Shown: one piece after another, positions 40,294-50,789 of the stretch
Layout of the letters: every line of letters starts with the position of its first letter
How positions within the stretch are numbered: the first letter of the stretch is position 1
Source: Struthidea cinerea
Taxonomy: Eukaryota > Chordata > Aves > Passeriformes > Corcoracidae
Assembly (NCBI GenBank): GCA_013397865.1
Contig: VZTI01005238.1
Location: 62,001-126,000, forward strand
Direction of reading: 5' to 3'
Length of the DNA stretch: 64,000 nucleotides
Position numbers and translations under genes: made by a program
Notes under the pieces: model-generated
What the model was told of the DNA's origin: nothing
The model's database searches: none
The model's input: only the letters and a program-made list of their open reading frames with translations

Positions 40294-41273
40294 CTATTCA
40301 TAGATGTGGTGGTGACATGTCAGCCAGGCCTAATTTATGAAATTGTTTAGGAAAGGTAAATGTAGCTGGAGACAATTCCATAAGGGGTATTTCTTGTTCT
40401 ATTCACAAAGTTACATGCCAAAAGACAGTAAGAAATGACCAAACTGTTGGTGAATATTTGTCATAATGTGCAGAACCTTCGTATGTTGCTCCAATACCAG
40501 ATCTCTTATTGGCTCTTTATTGAGGTGTGAATATTTCAGTTCTGATGAATAGACACTTTCATCTGATGTTTTTGGTTGCTTCATGCTGAAGTGAAATGCA
40601 TGACTGAATATTTGCAAGATTTGGCATCAAGAATATAACGGTCTCCTTGTGCAATAGACTAAGATGCATGAAACACAAATGACATCATTCTTGAACTTCC
40701 AGCCAGTTTCCAGATAAGTCTTGTGGAACATATCTGGGAAGTGAGTGCCTATGATCAGCTCAATATTCTTTCTTGACAGTGTTTTCTCTCTGACTATAAA
40801 ACTGGCAGAGAATCAGGCAGTCTTAATGTGGTTTTCATGACAGGTGAAGGGAAATAAACAGACTGTTTGAATGTTTGAGTCAAAGGGCATTATAATGATA
40901 TTTAAGCAGACTCTCTGAACTGTAACATTTTGTTCCAACTAGTGGAATGTTATCTTGTATCTTGAAAAGTCACAAAATATCATTCAGGGAACTAGAGGCA
41001 CTGATGTAGAGATACAACCTGTTAGGAACCTAACCGCTGAAGAACACAACCACAGGCTGGAAGGTGTCATTTTTATTGGGTAAATAGTGATAAACTTAAT
41101 AATACCAGTCAAACTCCTCTGCGAAGAACAGTTGGAATCAAGCAATCTGGCTTAGTTTTGTGTGAAAAATTAAAAGAATAAAATTAGGATGGTGTTTTAA
41201 GCTGCTATAAAATGTGCCTGCTGCTGAAAGTGACAGTTCCACCCTTTTTTCCTTATTTTCATTCTTTTCTCAG

Positions 41274-41424
41274 TATGGTGTGATTCCAGGGAGAGGGCAT
41301 ACAGCTCCTTAATCCCTCTGTATTCTTCTCAAGGGGTACAAGGAAAAAAAACATTCTCAACCACATCAGAAAGATGACCTATCTTACTCTGCGGCTCCAA
41401 GACTACTGGAGGAAGTACAGACAA
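41274..41424 (+). other. Candidate spliced exon with start codon
   Basis: A 151-bp segment is bounded by strong splice-site look-alikes. A long pyrimidine tract (ccctttttt, then ttccttattttcattctttt) ends in CAG at 41271-41273, and the right edge is ACAA followed by GTGAGT at 41425-41430. An ATG at 41374 has a good start context (A at -3) and would give MTYLTLRLQDYWRKYRQ up to the donor, ending in phase 0. The bases before it would be 5' untranslated, since the same frame has a TGA near the acceptor. I do not recognise the peptide. It could be the first coding exon of a gene lying to the right, an exon of a long noncoding RNA, or coincidence. Confidence 0.22.
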
Positions 41425-41860
41425 GTGAGTAATTTAGTTACCAGTTTTAAAAGACAATTATATTTAGTCCTGAAGCTTGTAAATACAACACCCAAAGGAC
41501 TGAAATGCAAAAAAAAAAAAAAAGTAATTCAATTTTCTGTTTAATATAACAATTTAATTAACAGCTCACAGCATTTTCTGTTTTCACAGTTCACAGTAGC
41601 CAGCTGTAGGAACAAATAAAACACCATTATTTTGCCAATGATTCTGCATCAGTGAATTTGTCTATGCTCTGAATTTTGTCTGTGACATTGCATTTAAAAT
41701 GAGACAAGTATTCACATAAAATTATCTGTTACCAAAGTTTTAACCAACACTTAATTGATGCTGTTCAATGCAATAAAAAATGGTAAAAGGGTTTCTTTTT
41801 CTTCTTGAACTTCTTTTCAAAGTCTGATCTGTTACCCCTAATGTTCTGAGGAACACCACT

Positions 41861-41910
41861 GATTCATATGATAGAACTAGGAAGGACCTTAAGTTATCAT
41901 CTAGTTTAGG
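41861..41910 (-). mobile_element. CR1 LINE 3' scrap
   Basis: The block aggaaggaccttaagttatc with atctagtttag after it is the reverse complement of the CR1 3' UTR end (aactagatgatctttaaggtcccttcc). The preceding gattcatatgatagaac is a worn version of the tail repeats. Only about 50 bp are convincing; divergence is high. Confidence 0.65.
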
Positions 41911-44666
41911 TGTGCTGAGTTTGCCGTCTGAATACTAAGCAGGTAAAAAGATATTTTCTAGTATGTGCTTAAACCAAATAAAAAAATAACTTTCAATAAA
42001 AGAAGTCTCAGAAAGTTAAACCTGGTCCCTGTGTCTCACGAAGGCCACAAGAACACTTTTTCACCAGCATCGTGTGAGAGCTCTTTAAAATAAGTGTCTT
42101 CTCTATTTTCTTCTCTAAACTGAAAGAGGTGCCTTTATTCCAACTTTTTTTTACTAAGCCATGTCGTTTAAGATTTTTAGCTCTTCTCTCAAAAATTTCC
42201 CATTTTTTAAAACATCTGTGAATAGTAAGGGTCAAAACTAGACACTGTGGATGACCACACCTGAGAAAAGTTGCAGACTTCTCTCTGTACATGCATGCTC
42301 TCCAGTAGCATTATGGAGTTGACTTCATGTATCACACTACTGGTTTTTGTTTTATTGATACATAGGTAGATATTTTCCCTTCTTTTTATTAGTTGACTCA
42401 AGTTCATATTCTTAAATACAGCTCTTTAAATTCTCCCTTTTGTTGTCTATTGCTTTTTTATTTGAAGTCTAAATTTGAAGAGATCATATTATGATACTGT
42501 CTTCCAAGTAACTTACAATCATTCTAAAACCAGCCTAGTTTGATGCACAAAGGCATAATTTTTCTGTCTGCTACAGAAAGAAAGAAGAAACTATGGCATT
42601 TGGCATTTACAAAAATGTTGACCTGAGCATGACTTAAAATACATCTGCACTTTGCCTGTCCTTCTACTGTGCTTGTGAATGAGAGACTTAACAGTACTTT
42701 TATAGTTCAGATTTAGTACAAATCTTGACTATCCTTTATATCATATCAGTGGTTGGGTTGAAGTAGGGAGTTTCACAGTGAGCACTCTTGAAAAGTCTGT
42801 ATTGACTGTGTCCTACTGTTACTACCTCTTTATGGTTTTGTTTATTGCAAATAGTTTAATATCTTGTTCCAAAAATATTGAAGGACACAAAGTTACACCA
42901 ACTGGTCTGTTACTTCCAGTGGTCTTCCTTGTTCCTTTCTTTGTTGCATTCTCTTTCCTGTGAAGGTGGAAGCATGACAATTTTGAATATTTCAAACATT
43001 TTGTATCATTTGTTACTATTTAATAGTTTAATTAAGGAACTTTCATATCCCTTTGCTTTTATCATCCTTTTAACATATAAGTAGAATTTTTTCCTGGTTA
43101 TTTTTGCATTCTCTACTAGTTGAAGTTTATATTGCATTTCAGGGTTTCTGGTTTTGTCTCTGTGCACTTATACTATTTCCTGGCCAATTTGCCTGATTTC
43201 TACTTTTGTATCATACCTTTTTGATTTTTCAGGTCATTTAACAGCTCCTGATGTCACCATAATTTATTAGAATTTCTCGCCTGATTAAGCTTCTAAGTCA
43301 CATCTTCCCCTTAAAGAACAATTTTGAGAATGACCTGCCATAGATTCAAGTAGTTCTGCACTGGATTTGTTTTTTTCAAAATTATGAAATAGCCTCAGTC
43401 ACTTGTTTGGAAGAACATGTTAATTTGATGTTCGTGTGCTGTGTTGAATACGCTGCAGTTTCGCAGTCTGCTTACTAAATTTTATTTGCTTAAGAAATAT
43501 TGAACTGCAGAAGAGAAGGACCCATCACTTTGAAGTATTTTGATAAGGACTCCATAGCTTTTCTCCTATAGAAGTTTATAGTGTTTTCCAAAACTCAAAA
43601 CCAAAAATGTTTTGATTGTAGAAATTTATACTGATATAAGATCTGAAAAATATAGGATTGGCTTGTTTTTTTCTGGTACATTTCTTGAAACCAAAAAAGA
43701 TGAAAAAATTTGCTTGATTGTTTGAAAGGGATCTGAAGAGAGCATTAGCTTAAAAACACTTATAATAATAATTAATATATTATATATATAATAATATGTA
43801 GTAAATTATCTGTAGAACTTTCTTAATGTATTTAAAGCAATTACGAAGAAATGCCAGGTAGGAGAAATCACTATTTTTTAGAGAATTTTATCATTGTTTT
43901 CTTCTGTGTACTCTGTGTCAGCAAACAAACACGGATCTATCTTCAAGTTATTCAAACATTGTAATCAATAAATGCTGTTATACTCCTTTGTGAGTCACCA
44001 GTGGGCTTCACATACTCCAAATCATACATCCCTCTCAACTGTCCAGACTTCACTGCCAAATTTTGTGAAGAAAATAGTAGCTATTAATTTTACTGTGTTT
44101 ATTTTTTTGTATTATTCCTCCAGAATAAATTTAAAAGAAGAGAAAGAAAGTAGAAGCTAAACTGAGAGCAGGTGTGCTCTCTAACTTTGAACGCAATTAA
44201 ATTAGCTTTTAGGAATGACAAGAATATGGCAACATGCAGGAAATTAGTTAAATTTAGATCTCTGAAAAATAATGATTCAGGAATCCTGCACATATTTAAC
44301 AAAGCATTAAAATTTATTTTACCCCTAAACATTGATTTAGCCATCTTATTAAAGTATGAAACAATTTACGACATTTAGCGACTGTTTTCTCCCCTTTCCT
44401 CCCTGCATTTACAGAACTGCTAGAGGAGGATCCTTTGTTTACACAACAGCTCAGTGCATTTGGCCTTTAGTATAACACTACTGATACATATTCCACTTCT
44501 TTAAATCCTGATCCCGTACTTCCAAAAAGATCAATCAGGTCAGAGTGTTCTCCAGAACTCATGTCATTCTCCCTCTGATCTTAATACTGCATTTATCCAG
44601 ATGAATAAATTGCAGTTACTAGAAACATGGATTAAAAGCAGCTGATTCAGTTCTTTGATGAATGCT

Positions 44667-44799
44667 GGCGCTGAGATTAGCTCAGGTGGTTAGAGCATGG
44701 TGCCAGACTGCGGGTTTGATCCCCGTGTGGGCCGTTCACTTAAGGGCTTCATGGTCCTTCTGTGTCCTTTCCAACTCAGGCTAATCTGTGATTCTGTGA
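44667..44799 (+). mobile_element. tRNA-Ile/CR1 SINE (TguSINE1-like)
   Basis: A near full-length copy. The head has a good A box (tagctcaggtgg, 44678-44689) and a B box (ggtttgatccc, 44713-44723) with one C-to-T change at a CpG. It then passes into the CR1-like tail (ttcacttaagggcttc, ggtccttctgtgtcctttcc, aatctgtgattctgtg). Compared with the copy at 40.2 kb, about 10 bp are missing between ggtgc and tgcggg, so the anticodon stem-loop is lost. The two polymerase III boxes are kept, so the copy might once have been transcribed. Orientation is the same as the first copy. Confidence 0.92.
44678..44723 (+). promoter_or_regulatory. SINE internal pol III promoter (A and B boxes)
   Basis: A box tagctcaggtgg and B box ggtttgatccc are about 23 bp apart, shorter than in an intact tRNA gene because of the internal deletion. 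The B box lacks the consensus C of GGTTCGA. Confidence 0.6.
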
Positions 44800-45815
44800 T
44801 ACTAACTAAAGGACTATAGTTTTTCTCACATACTCCATTTTTGGCACAATTGAAGTAATTATATGAAATGGGAGGAGTTAAACTAATTTTAGAATTCAAG
44901 AATTCATTATGTTAGCATTTGGACACACATATGGTATGATCATTCTGACATATCAGCATGTCAAGATAACTATATATTACCTCTGGTTCAGGAAAAGAGT
45001 GTTTCACTGTTTTATATGTGTGGTGTGAAACACCAGATGTGAACACAGTGCTTAGGCTACTTACCTCACTCAGTTCTGTCCAGGGAGAGATGTAGGTCAC
45101 AGCACTTCAGGTGAAAGCTGAAATTTAGGTTTCATAGTGCCCTGTCAGTGGTCTCTGTGTGAGAGCACTGCAGGAGTCAGGCCTAACAGAAGCAAACTTT
45201 GCACACTCCCATAAGGAAGAGAACAGGAGGAAGAGAGAGGAGACAAAAGATTGTCCCCTCATCACCCTTTCTCTACACTTCACTTCTCTCCCCTCCTCCA
45301 TATATATACATTATGTATAATAGAGTATATATATTTTATTATGATTATATTTCAAAACTGGAAAATTACTTACAAAGACACATCCTCTTTCAATGCCAAT
45401 GTTTCACTCTTAAATTTACATCACATTCAGATCAGTAAACTTGTAAAAGTGAAACCAGGGCAGCAGCTTTGCTGAGAAAGTCACTTTAAAACCAGAGACA
45501 GCGTACTTCTGATGAGGGATGGGGAATATCATCATTATGGATGTTGGTTCCTTTTTCAGATCGAATGTATGGTGCTTAAAGTCACGCTTTGCATCCAATG
45601 CACATCTTGTTTTGCTTCAGGGAAACTGCAAGATTTGTCACAAGCAGGAATCATGACATGGCAAAAATACAGGCTCAAATGTGGGAAATTGAGTGTTTCC
45701 CTGGTTCACGTAAAGCAGAAACTTTCTTAAGTAAGGAACTGTGACCTACTTTACAAAAAAAAAATAAAATCAAATAAAAAAATCCCATCAACTTCTCATT
45801 TCCAATGTCTAATTT

Positions 45816-45851
45816 ATCATCACCATCATCATCATCATCATCATTATTATT
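45816..45851. repeat. (ATC)n microsatellite
   Basis: About 12 units of ATC/ATT, with one ACC interruption early and ATT units at the right end. Read on the minus strand it encodes a run of aspartates inside a meaningless 91-codon frame. Confidence 0.95.
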
Positions 45852-46825
45852 TATTTTAAGTTTTAAAGACCAGAAAACATGGAAATTATTAAAAAAATTA
45901 TTTCCCCCAAAATAGAGATGAGCATAAATAGAACTATAGCTGATGTGCATGCTTCATTATGAAACCTATATCCTGAATTATACTTCTGAGCAAAATTTTG
46001 ACTTTAATTATAGTCAAAAATCATATTTATTTAATTTTTATTAACCTAGCGGGAAACATTCTCTGGTTCAAGCACTTAAATTCGATCAGTCTTTTGAAGG
46101 ACCAGACCAGCTAGAATCAGGTGATATATGAAGACAAAGAGAACAAGGATGCCATTTCGAACACTTCTTTTTATTTTTTCCTTCAAGGAAAATAGATTTT
46201 TTTTTTCCAAGATAACGGAGGAATACTTTCAAAATGCTGATCTAGTAACTTGTTCTTACCCTAAGCTTAAAGTGGAAATGTCTGGAAGACTTTAGAAAAA
46301 AAGCCTTCTACTCCATTACCTCTTCTCCTCAAGTTCTTTGCAGCTTTCCATAATGTTGCAACAGTTCATAGGTGTTTAAAGAGATGAGAATACTCCAGAT
46401 ATATTTTACATTCTGACTAACTTGCAGGCTCTTTGAACATAGAGGTACAGAACTAGACCACCTCTATTGAACCACAGACCCTGCTTGCATGGAAACAAGT
46501 CTATTAAAAGACTTCTATTAAAGTAGCAGAATTAAAAACCCCATATAGTTAGGGATTTTTAATAATTCACCTTTATATATTTTAATTGCAATATATTAAT
46601 GGATTTGAATTTGTTTTTTACATCTGTTAAGGTTACTTTTAGGTTGTGCTGGCTTGTAGAACAGACGTAAGACATATCTTCCTGTTTCTTGTACAAGGAC
46701 ATGAACAGCGCTCTGAGTATATAACCTTTCTCAGAAAAACCTCTCCCATGACAGGTTCCCGAGTTAATGAAGATGATGATAGCAGCTTTTCCCTCCATGA
46801 CTGCTGCAGGTGGTGAGTCTCATCT

Positions 46826-46945
46826 CGTTGCTGTAGCTGAGGCTGCCTGTGTAAGTACCCCTCCGGAAAACAGCTGGGTAAATACGTAGACGTTACGGTT
46901 CCCGGACACTTCAGACTTGTGTAACGGAACATAAGTTGTAAGCGG
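46826..46945. other. CpG-enriched patch of unknown origin
   Basis: At least eight CpGs occur in 120 bases (for example tacgtagacgttacgg), against almost none in the surrounding DNA. A 107-codon minus-strand frame (46639-46962) overlaps it but has no motif I know. A recently inserted element fragment, a small regulatory element or an exon are all possible. Confidence 0.3.
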
Positions 46946-47683
46946 GAGACTGTTTCTGCCAAAGATATATTTCTTCTTTTCCCCAGCTTTGAATGAAATT
47001 TTTAAAACATCACTGTGAAAGAGCGCGTACTTCCTATTACTAGACCTTCAATTCCTTGCTTGGTTGCTTCATATATACATTTGGAAAAAGACTGGACAAG
47101 AATAATTCCATTACAGTGATGCAAATAAAATGTAACTTTACTAAAGTAAATGGAACCATGGCAGGGCAAAGCCAGTGTAACTACGGAAATCAGGCCTCAG
47201 CCAGTGCCTTTTCATTACCAATTAAAGTACAGGGGGAAAAAATGAAGGAATACTTACATAAATTTAATTTTTATTCATTCTGAAACTAAACAAACTCTTC
47301 AGAAAAAAATTAAAAGGCATGAAAAAGAACTTACATACAAGATTTAACAATGTAATTCAAAAGATAATAGGTTTTGAATGAAACCCATCTCAAAAGGAAA
47401 TCTTTTTTCTATACTTTTTGTCATGCACATGAAAATGTAGTATTTCTCTGAAAAAAGTAGACATGTAAAAAAAGTGGGGTTTGTGTGTTTGCATCTATAA
47501 GTTGGAGGAAATGATGAAAGAACACAGATGATTCTCCTTGAATGTCCTTATCTTATTCCTGAACTACTGGCAAGTCCACGAAAATCTGTATTGGATAGAC
47601 TTTTTTTATAGAACTAAGGACTGATTTAGTTTTGTGTGAAAGAGGATTTTGATATATTGCCAATTTGTTTATTCTACATTTAG

Positions 47684-47979
47684 ACAGCGAAACGTAGAAC
47701 AGCGGAAAGCTATGTGGACCGGAAGACCTAGATGGTTAGGAAAGGAGAAAGATTTTCACTTTGACAAGGCAGCTAGTTCTGTCAATGGTAGCTGGCAAGA
47801 GGATGTAGCATTCATTGAGAAAATTACAGTGGAAAGACCAGCTGGTTTTATAAAGCAATTAAAGCAATTTCATAGAGAGTGTCAGCTTCCTTATCACAGG
47901 AAAATAATTTTCTCACCTACAAGCACTGTATTTTCCAGAACAGGTGCAAACTTTAATGTTTTACATTTGTTTTTAATGT
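47684..47979 (+). other. Coding-like open frame, unidentified
   Basis: The frame stays open from 47649 to 47979 (110 codons, no ATG at its start). Its first in-frame ATG is near 47712. Just upstream is an acceptor-like tttgtttattctacatttag ending at 47683. The translation is mixed and hydrophilic, with charged residues and tryptophans rather than the I/K/F/L monotony of AT-rich noise. No domain is recognised and the only donor-like site (acag followed by gtgcaa, near 47943) is weak. It may be a lone exon, a degenerate retroposon or chance. Confidence 0.15.
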
Positions 47980-48158
47980 AAGTTTTGAACCAAGTAAATA
48001 TAAAATAAAAAATTACATCATGTAAGTATGAAAATATAGATCCTTTACACAGAAAGTACTCACACAGAGGTACTATGCTGTGTCAGTAAATACATTTTAG
48101 GATATACATTACTTACGGGCTTGTTTAATATTTGCATGAAAAATTAATTTCCACATTT

Positions 48159-48632
48159 TTATTTTATGCAAAATATTTGCAGACAACTTTGATTATTTTT
48201 AGACCTAGTAAATCCTTTTGAATGCTTGACCTTTTTGTATGAAAATCCATTTTCTAAAAACAAAGAAGGCAAAGGTAAACTGTTGTCCATAATGTGAAAA
48301 ATATCAAAAGCTAGCTTGCTACTTTGTAGTTGTATAAAGACGTATTCTGATCTAAAGCGGTGATTTCCAACTAAAAAACATTTCTCATTTGTCAGGTTCC
48401 TCAACATTATTTGCTGTTGCCACTCCTCTGTGTACTCCGTGTATTGTTCCTCTATGGTAAATGACCTACAGCACCCCCAGAATAACAGGGAGATGTGGCA
48501 CAAGAAAGCAGCAATGAGGGAATGTGTGTGGTTCATATCTAAATACAAAACGAGCTGGAAGACAAAGGACAAGATTACACTTCTGAAGCTGGAAAAATTA
48601 CATACAAAGCTGGAAAGCAATGCACTGCACAT
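48159..48632 (-). other. 157-codon open frame with hydrophobic N-terminus
   Basis: This is one of the longest frames in the window. An internal ATG at about residue 33 would begin a signal-peptide-like segment (MNHTHSLIAAFLCHISLLFW) followed by a hydrophilic stretch with one NLT sequon. I do not recognise a family. The C-terminal third looks like random AT-rich translation. Given 64 kb of AT-rich DNA, a frame of this size can occur by chance. Confidence 0.15.
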
Positions 48633-49350
48633 GTACAGTGGGTGAAACTACTTTGTCAATGAAATTACTGAATCAGGTACATTTCTGTCTCAATTTCATA
48701 CTTGTGTGGTACTATTTCATTAAGTGTGATGAATCAATATAGGGTGTTACCAGGTAACTAATGTAGGCCCAGCTGAGCGTAAACCTTAGGTTTAAGGTGA
48801 TAGTTACCTCACCTGCTAGTTCTGCTGCTGTAATTTATGCCTACTCGTTCTCTTTCAAAGCAAAAATATTTTCTGATGGAACTGCCAAGTCTTAACTCCT
48901 ATATTTGCCATTTTCTATTTTTATCTTTTTGGGCATCCAAACTCATTCATTTAGACACTATAATATGGATTCTACTTGTGGAAGGCCCATCAAGCAGAAG
49001 TATGTCAATTGCTACAGTCAGAATATGTCTGCAGTGCATGAATGAGAAGGAAAAAAGCTTATAATTTGCACAATATCAAGGCGAGGGTTAGTTTGGGAGT
49101 TTTGCCTTCCTTTATTTTTGGCAAGTGCAATGCATTTTCATTCTCTCAGACAGCACGCTCAAAATAAAGTAAAATATACTAGAATATATGTTTAAAATGT
49201 GCTGACTTTTGTGTTTTCTGAGTCTTGAACAATAGCTACATTTACAACAACCTTCTAAAAATGCAAATTATATCAGAATCAGATTAGCAAGGATTATACA
49301 AACATTGAAATAGAGAATATACTGCTCTGTGTGTGTATGTGTGTACACAT

Positions 49351-49575
49351 GTCGGGATGGATAGGATCCATTCAAGAGTCCTGAGGGAGCTGGTGGAAGA
49401 ATTCACCAATCCGCTTTCAATCATTTACAAGTAGTCCTGCTTAACTGGGGAGGTCCCACTTGACTGGAGGCTGGCCAATGTGACTTCCATCTACAAGGGT
49501 CAGAAGGAGGATCCAGGGAACTCTCCTGACCTTGGTGTCAGGGAAGGTCATGGAACAGATCATCCTGAGTGCTAT
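49351..49575 (+). mobile_element. CR1 LINE reverse-transcriptase fragment, left part
   Basis: The left half of one CR1 insertion in plus orientation. It encodes the part of ORF2 just before and into the reverse transcriptase. Translated blocks correspond to the well-known CR1 run around the LTGEVP and ANVT.IYK motifs, with one in-frame stop and small indels. It stops at gagtgctat, where an LTR is inserted, and resumes at 50129. It is too damaged to code. Confidence 0.92.
49572..49575. repeat. Left target-site duplication (imperfect)
   Basis: ctat before the LTR corresponds to ccat after it (50129-50132). Removing the LTR and one copy restores the CR1 sequence gagtg-c(c/t)at-cacacag, so this is the insertion target. 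Four-base duplications are typical of gammaretrovirus-like (class I) integration. Confidence 0.6.
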
Positions 49576-49941
49576 TGTTGGAAATGATACAACTTTTAAA
49601 ATTTTCTTTGTAACTTTAGTCAGGGGTTTGTTTGCCTTTGCCCAGGAGGAAGGGAACTGACGTTTCTCTTCCTAAGACTCCGTTCGTTGGGTGGGGGTTG
49701 ATGAGCTCAAGATTTATGGGTTGGCAGTAGCCAGAAGACACAGAGAAGATAAATGACCATTAATGAACACCACCTCCTGGAGACGTCAGAGACATCTGGT
49801 TTGGGAAAAGATTGATAAGAGGACAAGTATGAGGACCAAATTAGCATCAAAGGTGAAGGGATCAATAACCAATAGGAGATCATATACTAGGAACTGTATA
49901 ATTTAAGATAAATGAACAAGAATTTATTTGGGTTTTGTCTG

Positions 49942-49949
49942 TATAAATA
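49942..49949 (+). promoter_or_regulatory. LTR TATA box
   Basis: tataaata is well placed in the LTR, about 100 bp before the polyadenylation hexamer. It would start transcription near 49972, running rightward into the CR1 remnant. Confidence 0.6.
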
Positions 49950-50049
49950 CGGGAAAAATGGGGTGAAGAACCATGTGTGATAGGATGATTTTCACTGCAC
50001 AACCCAGGCATGTGTGTATGAAATAATTTCTAATACACATCCTGGCCAG

Positions 50050-50055
50050 AATAAA
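50050..50055 (+). promoter_or_regulatory. LTR polyadenylation signal
   Basis: A canonical AATAAA lies in the R region of the nested LTR, upstream of a TG-rich stretch (tgttgttggtgag). Confidence 0.65.
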
Positions 50056-50128
50056 ATAATGCCCAAATTCTGTAACACTGAAAAAATGTTGTTGGTGAGT
50101 TTCTATTTTTCCTGCAGTTTCAGTGACA

Positions 50129-50270
50129 CCATCACACAGAATGTGCAGGACAACCAGGGAATCAGGCCCAGCCAATACGGGATTAGAAAAGAAGGATCCT
50201 GCTTGACTTGCCTGATCTTTCATGACAAGGCAACTTGCTTAGTGGATCAAGAGAGTTAGTGGATCAAGAT
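50129..50270 (+). mobile_element. CR1 LINE reverse-transcriptase fragment, right part
   Basis: Continuation of the CR1 interrupted at 49575. The translated frame carries the conserved CR1 reverse-transcriptase blocks VQDNQGIRPSQ and GSCLT. The fragment ends in a 17-bp tandem duplication (ttagtggatcaagagag, 50239-50255 and 50256-50269) beyond which CR1 similarity is lost. The copy is therefore 3'-truncated or later deleted, unusual for CR1, which normally lacks its 5' part. Confidence 0.9.
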
Positions 50271-50789
50271 TGTCTCAAACAAAATCTTTCACATGAGAAT
50301 TTTATGAGGTGTTCATACTAGTGTTAACTAAACCAATTCTCATTTCAGTGTACTTCAGCCGTAATAATTAAGAGAATTTGTTACAAGAATGCCTACTCTT
50401 GGATAGAGCACATATTTAGCTCTAATTAGCTACGAGAAAACCTTTAACTTTGACATTAGGGATAGGAAAAGACTTTCAAAGGTGAAAAGCTACTGAATTG
50501 TTAATAGTTTTATGAAGATTTTCAAATTCTATAATTTTAAATGGAATTGTAATGTGACTAAATTCTTAGATGAAAACTTTAGATATAGAAAGTGAATTCA
50601 AATACATAACCTGTGGTTGTCTAAATGACACCAAACACTGGGAAAAAAATTTTAGAAAGTAACTTTCCATTAATTAGGAAACTTTTGGAAATATGTAAAT
50701 AACATTGATGGTTTGTGAGGCTGAAATATTAATGGTTACTGGCACAAACAATCAGTCTTTTGCAAAAGCAGTGTTTGCTTTGCTGAGGA
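50271..50789. other. Gene-free DNA
   Basis: AT-rich sequence with nothing I can identify between the nested CR1 and the next LTR-like repeat. Confidence 0.7.

Larger units (their letters stand above)
40294..44666. other. Mostly featureless DNA between two SINEs
   Basis: AT-rich DNA with no recognised gene. It contains an exon-like segment (41274-41424) and a CR1 scrap (41861-41910), listed separately, a run of A at about 41510-41523, and an alternating AT tract near 43770-43800. Other open frames are short and featureless. Confidence 0.6.
44800..49350. other. Unassigned DNA with weak coding-like segments
   Basis: No gene is named here. It contains a trinucleotide run (45816-45851), a CpG-enriched patch (46826-46945), a coding-like frame (47684-47979) and a 157-codon minus-strand frame (48159-48632), each listed separately. 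A short GT-rich run (about 49328-49344) abuts the left edge of the next CR1. Confidence 0.55.
49576..50128 (+). mobile_element. Solo LTR nested inside a CR1
   Basis: A 553-bp LTR begins TGTTGG and ends GTGACA, giving the canonical TG...CA termini. A TATA box (tataaata, 49942-49949) is followed about 100 bp later by AATAAA (50050-50055), with about 75 bp to the end. This is a proper U3-R-U5 order on the plus strand. Both flanks are CR1 and are continuous when the LTR is removed, so the borders are firm. No internal retroviral sequence is present: it is a solo LTR. The 4-bp imperfect duplication suggests class I, but I cannot name the family. It is less CpG-rich than the other two LTRs, consistent with greater age or another family. 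Confidence 0.85.

Noticed and set aside
50014..50259. 81-codon frame as a small gene
   Set aside because: It is a chimera: the first part is the nested LTR and the second part is the CR1 reverse-transcriptase remnant.
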